From the NCBI GenBank assembly GCA_032718475.1, contig JAUCBJ010008221.1, forward strand, positions 19,781 through 83,780: a stretch of DNA of 64,000 nucleotides, read 5' to 3'. The number at the start of each line of letters is the position of its first letter. The stretch's first letter is position 1. Source of the DNA: Nemertoderma westbladi. Lineage: Eukaryota; Xenacoelomorpha; Nemertodermatida; Nemertodermatidae. Positions 57,301-59,974 of this stretch are shown here, one piece after another. The notes under the pieces are model-generated. The model was given only the letters and a program-made list of their open reading frames with translations. It ran no database searches and was not told the DNA's origin. The position numbers were made by a program, and so were the translations under genes.

Positions 57301-59411
57301 TTGACACCTAATGTATACAATTTGTATAAATAGAAGTAGGGCTCTGGGCACAGAATCAAAAGCCTTTCTAAAATCTACAAAACAGGCATATACAATGCGT
57401 TCATTTCTAGAACTCGAATTAAAAGCCTCACTAATATATCACTAATATATCTAAGTAACTGTGTAATAGCTTCAACTGCACTCTTTCCAGGCAAAAAACC
57501 AAATTGTTCAATAGGGATCTGGTCTCTTAGATTAGAAATTATACGTTTATTCATTATCGCGGTTAATAGTTTCAACATTATAGATGTTAGAGCTATCCCA
57601 CGATAATTATCTGGGTTAATTAACGCACCCTTTCCTTTATATAAGATTTTGATAAAACTGTGAGACCACGATACTGGTATAGATCCCACGTTTAAACAAA
57701 AATTAAATAACATCATAATAAAAACCGCGAGAAAAGGAAGTGATTGCTTAATGTGTTCATAAAATAAACCGTCGGGGCCACTGGCCTTCTTGTTGGATGC
57801 ATATTATTATTTATAATAATATATTATATACACCACCGCGCGGGGTAAATTTGAGTACAGTAAACATATTAAAAATAACGTGGAACCGCAGTCAATGATT
57901 AAAATATAAATAATATAAAAGTTCCTGGGAGGCGAGAGAGGTCAGCGAGGGACAGTTAGCGCAGCTGAGGGCGTGATACCGGGTGACGCACGGGAGATGG
58001 CAATATATACAGATACAATCGGGTGAGAGAGGATGGAATGGTGTTGCGTTTCCACATATGAGATGGTGGAAGCCATGGGCGGTGGCTCGGGTCACGTGGT
58101 GTCGGTTTCTTTGTCCGGCCATTTTCCAGAACGAACTGGAAAAGCCGGGGCCGCCTCTATACGATTCCGCGATGAAGTTCTCGTCGCGTTCACGCCGGAA
58201 GTCCTGGTATCTCGTAATTACATCAGCCGTGAAGGAGTTCGGATGTTTGGAAATTACGGTCGCCATAAATGGTTTTTCTTTAACTAAATTCAGAGCGAGA
58301 GTAGAAGAGGCCGATGTATGAAGAGAGGGCATTCTTTTTATGTGGGTATTCTTTATTTTATCTAATTCTTTGAGGTTCGCTAAGGTGAGGTATTTGCCAA
58401 TACTGGTTATAAGGTAGAGTGCTGCAGGAGCCAATTTCATATTGAATATTTGTATGCCAGTTTCGATGGAGAGCAGGGGTAGATGGTTGAGGGATCCGAT
58501 AATAGAATAAGCGCTAATTTTCTTTTGTTGAATGTGTTCGGAGAAGCAGAGATATGGCTCGAGGATTAGACTGAGATATTCGTAGCGGTTTACTATTTCT
58601 AGAGGTGTTCCGTTGTACTGGAATTTGTCAGCGCGGGCTAGGCGCCCGGCTTTGCGGAATTTCATTATATTTGTTTTCTTTAAGTTGACGGTCATTCCGT
58701 TTAATATGCACCAGTCGTGTAGAACGTCGAGGGTGCGTTGAAGTTCCTCTCGGTCGTCGGAGTGCAGGACGAGGTCGTCGGCGTAGAAAAGAAGTTTGAC
58801 AAATCGGCAGACACTTAATACCGTGTGGGCGAGATCGGTGATAAATATAATGAAACAAGTTGGAGATAGGCAGTCGCCTTGCAGTATTCCACGGAGTTGC
58901 TTTATGACGTTAGTTAGCCGTAGGCCGTCGTAGATTCGAATCGAGTTGTCCAGGATATCTTTTATTATGTAAATTAATTTCCTTTAATTCAATATTATTA
59001 TTTATTAGATTGGAATTATTTACTTTTTTCTATAATTTGTAGTATTTCATAATTTGGCCGTTTTTTCATTATATTAACGTTTCTTTTGTACATTTTTATT
59101 CAATTTATTGTTTATGTTAAGTAGTCCAGTCAATGGTGCCATATATTTCTCCAAGTCTGCATTACGTAGACCTGATATGAAGTTTTATAATCTTTCAGGT
59201 TGAGGTTGTAGTGCAGCCCATTGCTGAACTAATGGAGATCTCGTCTCGGCTTCTTTCATCGACTACAGTAGATCGCCCTCTACCGGAAGCTACAGAACCA
59301 CAATCCACTCGTTTCCATCACGACAACCAATCCTATTGGTTGTCCCATACTAACGGTTTTACAGCTGTTGAACTACAATCGGATGGTCAGGAATCTTCCC
59401 ACACGGATAAT
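9163..59411 (+). CDS. MYO18A: Unconventional myosin XVIII (MYO18A-like), 5' exons 1-6, partial
   Basis: Six exons with compatible phases encode about 351 residues. Residues 1-75 are basic, with a KKRGLFGLKPR motif like the RRGFFNL segment of vertebrate MYO18A. Residues 76-205 are Ser/Pro/Thr-rich. The PDZ domain spans about 206-288: GDFGFSLR at the end of exon 4, then HFAEP and PGDRLIEVNG in exon 5, completed by VEVVVQPIAELMEIS in exon 6. WLSHTNGF near the end matches the pre-motor region. Each of these blocks has a direct counterpart, in the same order, in vertebrate MYO18A. Known MYO18A is a low-ATPase, actin-associated myosin acting at the Golgi and in actomyosin bundles; its PDZ domain is a protein-binding module. 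The motor, neck and coiled coil are not in this window. Introns 1 and 3 hold kilobase satellites, and intron 3 holds four nested genes. Coordinates span introns; exons are listed separately. Confidence 0.9.
9388..10287. other. Start of MYO18A intron 1, no gene seen
   Basis: AT-rich unique sequence between exon 1 and the 36-bp array. ACCGGT and TAGGCCTA motifs continue (9586, 9737-9750, 9953, 10020). No second exon is supported here. Confidence 0.6.
10288..14602. repeat. 36-bp minisatellite, about 120 units, in MYO18A intron 1
   Basis: 4.3 kb of 36-bp units of the form AATGAGGTGGGTGTCTCCTT plus ATGAATGTCCATAACC. Variable sites are AATGAGG/AACGAGG and TCTCCTTA/TTTCATTA/TCTCGTTA/CCTCCTTA. Between 10400 and 10700 two variants alternate, giving a 72-bp dimer; from 12400 to 14600 longer blocks are repeated. 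Two units near 12186 and 12372 carry an extra 4 bp (ATGT), which shifts the frame of the minus-strand open frames. The array ends 90 bp before the exon 2 acceptor. Every unit contains GAG|GTGGGT, a 5' splice-site-like sequence. Minus-strand ORFs of up to 739 codons run through it in two frames and are artefacts of a period divisible by 3. Confidence 0.97.
14692..14834 (+). CDS. MYO18A: MYO18A exon 2
   Basis: The acceptor TTATTTCAG precedes 14692 and the donor CAGAG|GTTAGT follows 14834. The exon is 143 nt, enters in phase 0 and leaves in phase 2. Only this frame is open; the other two hit stops. It encodes a Ser/Thr/Pro-rich stretch (LILPSSRHSSSPILS... to DFSLQ). No domain is expected in this linker. 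Confidence 0.75.
14883..16254. mobile_element. Non-autonomous hAT-type DNA transposon
   Basis: Terminal inverted repeats TAGTGTTGAGAACTG (14883-14897) and CAGTTCTCAACACTA (16240-16254) are exact 15-bp complements. They are flanked by an exact 8-bp duplication GTAACCCG (14875-14882 and 16255-16262). An 8-bp target duplication and a TAGNGTTG-type terminus are hallmarks of hAT elements. There is no transposase ORF. Subterminal regions hold many CAGTTACAG/CAGTTTCAG repeats, which could be transposase-binding repeats. An internal partial copy of the left end (TTGAGAACTGAATC) occurs near 16050. The element sits 49 bp inside MYO18A intron 2. Confidence 0.85.
16470..16646 (-). mobile_element. 3' fragment of the RTE-like LINE family
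   Basis: On the minus strand this matches the last codons and 3' end of the 902-4657 element, including the TGCAGCTGCAATGCAGCATG segment and the TAG-rich tail (TACTACTAC on the plus strand at 16470). About 22 extra AT-rich bases (near 16508-16530) interrupt it. It is a dead, heavily 5'-truncated copy in MYO18A intron 2. Confidence 0.85.
17250..18706. mobile_element. Foldback-type element with long internally repeated inverted arms
   Basis: The ends are imperfect inverted repeats of 34 bp, TATGTGGCTGGTTGTGAGAA... at 17250-17283 and ...CGCAACCAGCCACATAT at 18673-18706. The left arm carries diverged direct copies of a roughly 164-bp unit, marked by GGTCGCTGATCAC or GGTCGCTGATTAC near 17600, 17762 and 17926. 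The right arm carries the same marker inverted (GTGATCAGTG/GTGATCAGCA) near 18090, 18224 and 18380. The pairs are roughly symmetric about 17990. There is no transposase ORF. The element interrupts the LINE at 16980-20640, whose C-terminal coding resumes on each side. The flanks suggest a short TA or ATAT duplication. Confidence 0.75.
18716..20325 (-). pseudogene. Broken reverse-transcriptase ORF of the jockey/CR1-like LINE
   Basis: The longest open pieces are 19382-19708 and 18931-19464, which overlap in different frames, so there is a frameshift near 19420 just upstream of the FADD block. More reading is lost to a frameshift near 18965 and to a stop near 18865 (KP*KHH). Weak upstream coding continues to about 20325 (TWSVIKEIINKKS). 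This is a LINE reverse transcriptase that can no longer be made. It lies in MYO18A intron 2, antisense to that gene. Confidence 0.8.
21120..21280 (+). CDS. MYO18A: MYO18A exon 3
   Basis: The acceptor TCTTTCCAG precedes 21120 and the donor ATATAG|GTTAGT follows 21280. The exon is 161 nt, entering in phase 2 and leaving in phase 1. It encodes KRSQSAPLAPPDEV..., a Pro- and Ser-rich segment with two PPDEV/PPGEV-like repeats. A pyrimidine-rich low-complexity stretch follows the donor. This is the last exon before the 32.8-kb intron 3. Confidence 0.8.
21804..21874 (+). tRNA. tRNA-Gly (GCC anticodon)
   Basis: A 71-nt cloverleaf. The acceptor stem is GCATTGG/CCAATGC with discriminator A. The A-box region is TGGTTCAGTGGTAGAAT, the anticodon GCC lies at 21836-21838 in the loop CTGCCAC, and the T-arm is GGTTCGATTCC. 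It is essentially the canonical animal tRNA-Gly-GCC. A T6 run at 21882-21887 can terminate Pol III. It lies in intron 3 of MYO18A in the same orientation. No CCA is encoded, as expected for a eukaryote. Confidence 0.97.
21888..23994. other. Intron 3 DNA: hairpin, poly-G run and tRNA-like SINE fragment, no gene
   Basis: A perfect 12-bp inverted repeat GTAACGCTGCAA/TTGCAGCGTTAC occupies 22091-22102 and 22112-22123; related GACGCTGCAAAGT or AACGCTGCAAAGT motifs recur near 22139 and 22569. A 26-base poly-G run is at 22655-22680. A tRNA-like segment with a B-box-like GGTTCAAACCC (minus strand) is at about 23100-23165. TAGGCCTA occurs near 22287 and 23313. No coding exon is supported. Confidence 0.5.
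23100..23165 (-). repeat. Possible tRNA-derived SINE head
   Basis: On the minus strand the sequence has GCAGCTCAACTAGCTGATAG (A-box-like) and then TGGTTCAAACCCC, a good match to a Pol III B box. It lacks a clean cloverleaf, so a decayed tRNA or SINE head is more likely than a functional tRNA. Confidence 0.35.
23995..24226 (-). CDS. Cys-rich protein A, exon 3
   Basis: Acceptor TTATTCCACAG. Encodes FCDSINYNDYNCLEHLWGC through DPNPTCAECC to LECIPCHKF and the stop. It lies 3.7 kb from exon 2 because of transposon insertions in the intron. Confidence 0.75.
23995..28364 (-). CDS. Secreted Cys-rich protein A, three exons, family not recognised
   Basis: Exons at 28284-28364 (81 nt, phase 0), 27896-28092 (197 nt, leaving in phase 2) and 23995-24226 (232 nt to the TAG) join into 169 residues. 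Exon 1 is a signal peptide (MIDFTKAALLFMVINGAIGG). The mature part has 18 cysteines, with landmarks DCRGALEG, VDCHYC, NGCSYKLEEC and GYGIAGRVTC (exon 2), then FCDS, DPNPTCAECC and LECIPC (exon 3). No known domain is recognised. Donors are CAG|GTAAGT and the weaker GG|GTTGGT; acceptors are TTGTTAG and TTCCACAG. The exon 2 length and all phases match the paralogue at 31209-34059. Intron 2 holds a MITE and a 2.5-kb LINE. An upstream in-frame Met at 28430 would hide the signal peptide, so 28364 is preferred. The gene is antisense inside MYO18A intron 3. Confidence 0.75.
24471..24817. mobile_element. MITE with perfect 36-bp terminal inverted repeats
   Basis: TGGGGTTCACGACTCAAATT... (24471-24506) is the exact reverse complement of ...TTGAGTCGTGAACCCCA (24782-24817). 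The element is 347 bp with no ORF and has TGACGTCACG near its centre. Flanking CTAT/TTAG is compatible with a TA duplication, but the superfamily is uncertain. It lies in intron 2 of Cys-rich gene A. Confidence 0.85.
25053..25085. repeat. 33-bp target-site duplication, left copy
   Basis: Identical to 27610-27642 over 33 bases. It lies directly against the LINE's (TAG)n tail. Confidence 0.9.
25086..27609 (-). mobile_element. Second RTE-like LINE, 5'-truncated, with 33-bp target duplications
   Basis: The element is bounded by perfect 33-bp direct repeats (25053-25085 and 27610-27642) beginning GAAAACCCCACCAATGTATT. Its 3' end, on the minus strand, is a (TAG)n tail seen as CTACTACTACTAG at 25086. 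It begins inside the endonuclease, so the 5' end is missing. It has the same tail type as the 902-4657 element but clearly different protein sequence. It lies in intron 2 of Cys-rich gene A. Confidence 0.9.
25205..27442 (-). pseudogene. Broken endonuclease/reverse-transcriptase ORF of the second RTE-like LINE
   Basis: The 3' part of the endonuclease (SQLDYILI... GSDHRIVTAEIRL, 27176-27442) shifts frame into the linker and the start of the reverse transcriptase (26245-27219, ending RKSQN). There a TGA replaces the Gly codon of the conserved QNGFR motif. The frame then continues through FVDFKKAFDS, GVLQGDTLAP and the catalytic FADD to 25468 (VFLY), where another frameshift occurs before the C-terminal RRLRFSGHCWRS segment (25205-25387). 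It has at least one nonsense change and two frameshifts, so it is not functional, although the catalytic residues are still present. Confidence 0.9.
27610..27642. repeat. 33-bp target-site duplication, right copy
   Basis: Identical to 25053-25085. It marks the 5' truncation point of the minus-strand LINE. Confidence 0.9.
27896..28092 (-). CDS. Cys-rich protein A, exon 2
   Basis: Acceptor TTTGTTAG before DCRGALEG; the exon ends ...GYGIAGRVTC and GG, followed by GTTGGT. Its 197 nt equals the length of exon 2 in the paralogue. The donor hexamer GTTGGT is weak, so splicing here should be checked. Confidence 0.7.
28284..28364 (-). CDS. Cys-rich protein A, exon 1 (signal peptide)
   Basis: ATG at 28364. 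Encodes MIDFTKAALLFMVINGAIGG plus KAIQDCQ, with the donor CAG|GTAAGT. The hydrophobic core and small residues (NGAIGG) fit a cleavable signal peptide. Confidence 0.75.
28490..29335 (+). mobile_element. Internally deleted copy of the RTE-like LINE family
   Basis: Matches the 902-4657 element from about 2708 to 2840, then jumps to about 3655 and runs to about 4350, so roughly 800 bp are deleted inside the reverse transcriptase. The FADD region is mutated (LHFAANII). The copy stops before the 3' end, without a (TAG)n tail. It starts about 125 bp upstream of exon 1 of Cys-rich gene A, on the other strand. Confidence 0.85.
29336..31208. other. Intron 3 DNA between the Cys-rich genes, poly-C runs, no clear gene
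   Basis: Poly-C runs of 20 and 21 bases are at 29915-29934 and 30697-30717. A 93-codon plus-strand ORF at 29563-29844 has no recognisable domain and is probably chance. A tRNA-like segment lies at about 30895-30995 (listed separately). Nothing else is supported. Confidence 0.5.
30895..30995 (-). repeat. Possible tRNA-derived SINE or decayed tRNA
   Basis: On the minus strand, GGTGGGTGAATTAATCCGCT is followed by a GGAGACC variable-arm-like segment and GTGAGTTCGATCGATCCC, which contains a B-box-like GTTCGATCGATCC. The spacing recalls a tRNA with a long variable arm, but stem pairing is imperfect. Confidence 0.4.
31209..31446 (-). CDS. Cys-rich protein B, exon 3
   Basis: Acceptor ATTTAAATAG. 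Encodes FCDSNNYMEHSCEEFLLAEC through DPTCEECCGINF to LECIPC and the stop. It aligns with exon 3 of gene A, with a few extra residues in the loop before WFTLGHGNPDP. Confidence 0.8.
31209..34059 (-). CDS. Secreted Cys-rich protein B, three exons, paralogue of A
   Basis: Exons at 33949-34059 (111 nt, phase 0), 32594-32790 (197 nt, leaving in phase 2) and 31209-31446 (238 nt to the TGA) join into 181 residues. The N-terminus (MAMVSVVYVALVFVGYTGV) is a signal peptide. The mature part has 20 cysteines, with the same landmarks as protein A: DCRGELEG, VDCHECY, NGCSYKLGEC, GYGIAGKITC, FCDS, DPTCEECCGINF and LECIPC. The even Cys number and secretion signal suggest a disulfide-rich extracellular protein. 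I recognise no family and assign no function. Donors are CAG|GTAAAC and AG|GTAAGT; acceptors are ATCTAG and TTTAAATAG. Intron 1 contains the 15-bp array. The gene lies antisense in MYO18A intron 3, tandem with gene A. Confidence 0.8.
32594..32790 (-). CDS. Cys-rich protein B, exon 2
   Basis: Acceptor TTATCTAG, donor TGCAG|GTAAGT, 197 nt. Encodes DCRGELEGSDECDAIENICL... to GYGIAGKITC. Very similar to exon 2 of gene A. Confidence 0.8.
32883..33308. repeat. 15-bp minisatellite in intron 1 of Cys-rich gene B
   Basis: About 28 units of CAGTTGCACCTAACT and variants (TTGTATCTAACT, TTGCACCTAACA, TTGCACCTAGCACA). The period of 15 leaves short 5-residue repeat ORFs on both strands (LGATE on minus), which are not considered genes. 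Confidence 0.95.
33370..33480 (-). repeat. Copy of the dispersed GGAGCAGGTTACAG module
   Basis: GGAAAGGAGCAGGTTACAG followed by CAAACCAAAACGATAAACG. The same module, reverse-complemented, is tandemly repeated at 63185-63640, and single copies occur near 34150, 62840 and 15405. Confidence 0.7.
33949..34059 (-). CDS. Cys-rich protein B, exon 1 (signal peptide)
   Basis: 37 codons from the first of two close Mets (34059; the second is at 34053) to PTCQ and the donor CAG|GTAAAC. Hydrophobic VVYVALVFVG core. It has two Cys where protein A has one. Confidence 0.75.
34145..34215 (-). repeat. Second copy of the dispersed GGAGCAGGTTACAG module
   Basis: AAAGGAGCAGGTTACAGTGG then AACCAAAACAATAAATAAAG, matching the copy at 33370-33480. 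It lies just upstream of exon 1 of Cys-rich gene B. Confidence 0.7.
34216..35461. other. Intron 3 DNA between Cys-rich gene B and the fibrinogen-domain gene
   Basis: AT-rich. GACAATTCGCCC...CTAGCGGCAGAC occurs near 34890 and again, closely similar, near 35034, a short direct repeat probably from a dispersed element. TTTATT motifs near 35290-35310 could serve as AATAAA poly-A signals for the minus-strand fibrinogen gene. No other gene is seen. Confidence 0.5.
35462..36430 (-). CDS. FIBCD1-like type II membrane protein with fibrinogen C-terminal domain
   Basis: An intronless 322-residue ORF. A short polar N-terminus (cytosolic) is followed by a transmembrane segment at about 39-60, a heptad-like Glu/Leu/Val-rich coiled coil at about 62-105, and a fibrinogen-related domain at about 115-318. 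The domain has the expected disulfide pairs C119/C142 and C268/C281, GDFWLGLDNIH near 180, the calcium-loop-like DRDNDN at 253-258 and WWYDNC at 276-281 followed by SNLNG. This order matches FIBCD1, a tetrameric receptor for acetylated ligands such as chitin fragments, though that protein is longer. The C-terminal domain would face outside the cell. An internal Met at residue 25 is an alternative start. The coding region is markedly GC-rich against AT-rich flanks. It lies antisense in MYO18A intron 3. Ligand and role here are inference. Confidence 0.88.
   Translation of the reverse strand: MVSNSTHHMSNYTDTGNEGPPGVYMVEKSWLTGYSRKLRWLYVIAAIGGLCFIITIGLLADTVKKHTVDVVEAEAEVEILKEELQDKTDDLLAAALIVEEQESFLEDSDNFIDPHLIDCYKSEAATESYAKLNKLGKTLIRCDATTPGGPWAIIQRRTNGEVDFYRYWADYKTGFGDRHGDFWLGLDNIHMLTMFHVALRVDLWHDGEYRYAEYNYFSVADESENYAITVHQYHGDAGDALDEHHTMAFTTRDRDNDNWNTEDFDYNCAIHRTGAWWYDNCGESNLNGVFGATGAKGPRWGTLDWNQPAQIVEMKIRLREEP
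36431..39500. other. Intron 3 DNA upstream of the fibrinogen gene, no gene seen
   Basis: AT-rich. A short tandem repeat of about 45-60 bp (CCTTTGGTACTTTGGT and TTGGTCTTTGGTGTNTAATTG variants) lies at about 36775-36875. CTACTGGCTACTGGCTACTG is near 37145. AAACATCTCAACTTGTTT occurs near 37262 and 37840. The promoter of the fibrinogen gene must lie at the start of this stretch but has no motif I can define. Confidence 0.5.
39830..46124. repeat. Higher-order repeat copy 1 (about 6.3 kb) of the 33-bp satellite
   Basis: Begins with two TGAAACCCAGGTGATAATGA units followed by a CTCATATGAGACC unit. The same order of unit variants restarts at about 46,125 and 51,365. Confidence 0.85.
46125..51364. repeat. 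Higher-order repeat copy 2 (about 5.2 kb, with internal deletion)
   Basis: Unit-by-unit match to copy 1 at an offset of 6,295, then 5,243 after losing about 1,052 bp (copy 1 segment near 43,440-44,530). Only scattered substitutions separate the copies, so the duplication is recent or reflects gene conversion or assembly. Confidence 0.85.
54042..54156 (+). CDS. MYO18A: MYO18A exon 4 (start of PDZ domain)
   Basis: The acceptor CTGTCCCCTAG precedes 54042 and the donor TTGAG|GTGAGA follows 54156. The exon is 115 nt, entering in phase 1 and leaving in phase 2. It encodes ...VAVHRHASGDFGFSLR, where GDFGFSLR matches the first PDZ strand of MYO18A. A longer open frame over this exon is out of phase and is a shadow. 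A 28-bp tandem repeat begins about 11 bp after the donor. Confidence 0.9.
54168..54235. repeat. 28-bp tandem repeat at the start of intron 4
   Basis: Two full units and a partial unit of CATGCCACAATGTAGTACCA plus CTTACATA, beginning about 11 bp after the exon 4 donor. Confidence 0.9.
54235..54836 (+). mobile_element. 5'-truncated copy of the RTE-like LINE family
   Basis: Matches the 902-4657 element from about 4060 to the 3' end, including the tail GATCCTAGTAGTAG. It has a one-base insertion near 54317 and stops (for example TGA at 54680, TAG at 54753). It lies in MYO18A intron 4, sense orientation. Similarity to the full-length copy is high, so the copy is fairly young. Confidence 0.9.
55228..55423 (+). 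CDS. MYO18A: MYO18A exon 5 (PDZ domain core)
   Basis: The acceptor CGATTTTGCAG precedes 55228 and the donor GACAAG|GTTAGC follows 55423. The exon is 196 nt, entering in phase 2 and leaving in phase 0. It encodes KISIYDMYSTLMSGKVTAHF, then AEP...PGDRLIEVNGVDVTKKS and EIVELVKSSTDK, which closely matches the MYO18A PDZ domain. The last 20-odd coding bases and the donor are repeated in the array that follows. Confidence 0.93.
55424..55860. repeat. MYO18A: 49-bp array duplicating the exon 5 end and splice donor
   Basis: Eight units, counting the genuine boundary, at an exact 49-bp period. GT dinucleotides in the same context (GACGAG|GTTAGC or TACGAG|GTTAGC) occur at 55473, 55522, 55571, 55620, 55669, 55718 and 55767, and an isolated copy (GACAAG|GTTAGC) is at 55849. 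Each unit contains TCAAATCATCTAC or CCAAATCATCTAC, derived from the exon's KSST codons. Use of any decoy would add intron sequence with an in-frame TGA shortly after the true boundary. Confidence 0.92.
55861..56244. other. Intron 5 DNA, no gene seen
   Basis: AT-rich. A CCCCATACCGGGGTAAAT hairpin-like motif lies near 56004, resembling CACCGCGCGGGGTAAATT near 57833. Possibly related to the ends of the neighbouring LINEs. Confidence 0.4.
56245..57815 (-). pseudogene. Truncated non-LTR retrotransposon A, reverse transcriptase and Cys/His C-terminus
   Basis: Starts in the reverse transcriptase at NKKASGPDGL (about 57800), then NPDNYRGIALTS (57375-57716), RGILQGDCLSPTCFF and FYADELVFF (56757-57359), and a C-terminal region ending CICSLCGWEL (56300-56611). 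A frameshift follows before RYHALRC. The catalytic YADD has become YADE, and several frameshifts separate the pieces, so it is dead. It is related to element B next door but clearly diverged. The C-terminal CxxC...HxxxC cluster looks like a zinc-binding knuckle. Clade not determined. In MYO18A intron 5. Confidence 0.8.
57890..58985 (-). mobile_element. Truncated non-LTR retrotransposon B with open reverse-transcriptase frame
   Basis: One frame is open from about 58985 to the stop at 57892, roughly 364 codons. It contains RGILQGDCLSPTCF, the intact catalytic FYADDLV, NGMTVNLKKTNIMKF, a long thumb/linker region, and CICIYCHLPC...RYHALSC at the C-terminus. The 5' half (endonuclease and fingers) is missing. 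It is homologous to element A on the same strand only 75 bp away, so this is either two insertions in one hot spot or a tandem arrangement. GC-richer than its surroundings, hence probably younger than A. Confidence 0.82.
59199..59411 (+). CDS. MYO18A: MYO18A exon 6 (PDZ end and pre-motor region)
   Basis: The acceptor AATCTTTCAG precedes 59199 and the donor GATAAT|GTGAGT follows 59411. The exon is 213 nt, phase 0 to phase 0. It encodes VEVVVQPIAELMEISSRLL (last PDZ strand and following helix), a variable linker, and YWLSHTNGFTAVELQSDG, matching the SH3-like start of the MYO18A pre-motor region. The open frame would run on about 17 codons to a TGA if unspliced. Confidence 0.9.
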
Positions 59412-59635
59412 GTGAGTGCACGATATACTGAGTGTGGGATAATGGGAGTGAGTACGCGATACTGAGTGAGTGCGAGATACTGAGTGTGGGATAATGAGAG
59501 TGAGTACGCGATACTGAGTGAGTGCGAGATACTGAGCAGCTTGAGTGCGGGATACTTATTGCGAGTGTGTTATACTGAGTGTGAGTGTGATATACTGCGC
59601 ATGAGTGCGAGATACTGAGTGTGATATACTGACAA
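59412..59635. repeat. GAGTG-rich tandem repeat right after the exon 6 donor
   Basis: A repeat of about 52 bp containing GGATAATGRGAGTGAGTACG and GATACTGAGTGAGTGCGAGA, degenerating into GAGTGTGATATACTG. The first unit overlaps the exon-intron boundary (GGATAATGTGAGTGCACG). Confidence 0.85.
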
Positions 59636-59974
59636 ATAAGGTGACCAGACCATCAAGTTATCCTGCAATCAAGATTTAAGATAAGACAATGATCTTGTTA
59701 AATTGATTGTTAAAGTTCATTGCAAGTTCGATATAAATATACAAATTAAACATCTATGATTTATCTTGAAATAATATAGGAAGAATCATTTTAAACTATG
59801 TTTGTTTATTTAGATTTATATCATTGTAAAATCAATCACTTCATGTATTACAACTACCGTATTTATTACTATGTAAGTTACTGAATGAGGTACGAAAGTC
59901 TTTATGTTATATTTCACGGCCGGTGAGTATAAAAGTGGCCTACATCTAGTAAATGTTTACAGTAGCCTATTCTA
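59636..59974. other. Spacer before NUP54 3' end
   Basis: AT-rich. TTTATT at 59862-59867 gives AATAAA on the minus strand, about 110 bp past the NUP54 stop, a plausible poly-A signal. Nothing else seen. Confidence 0.5.
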
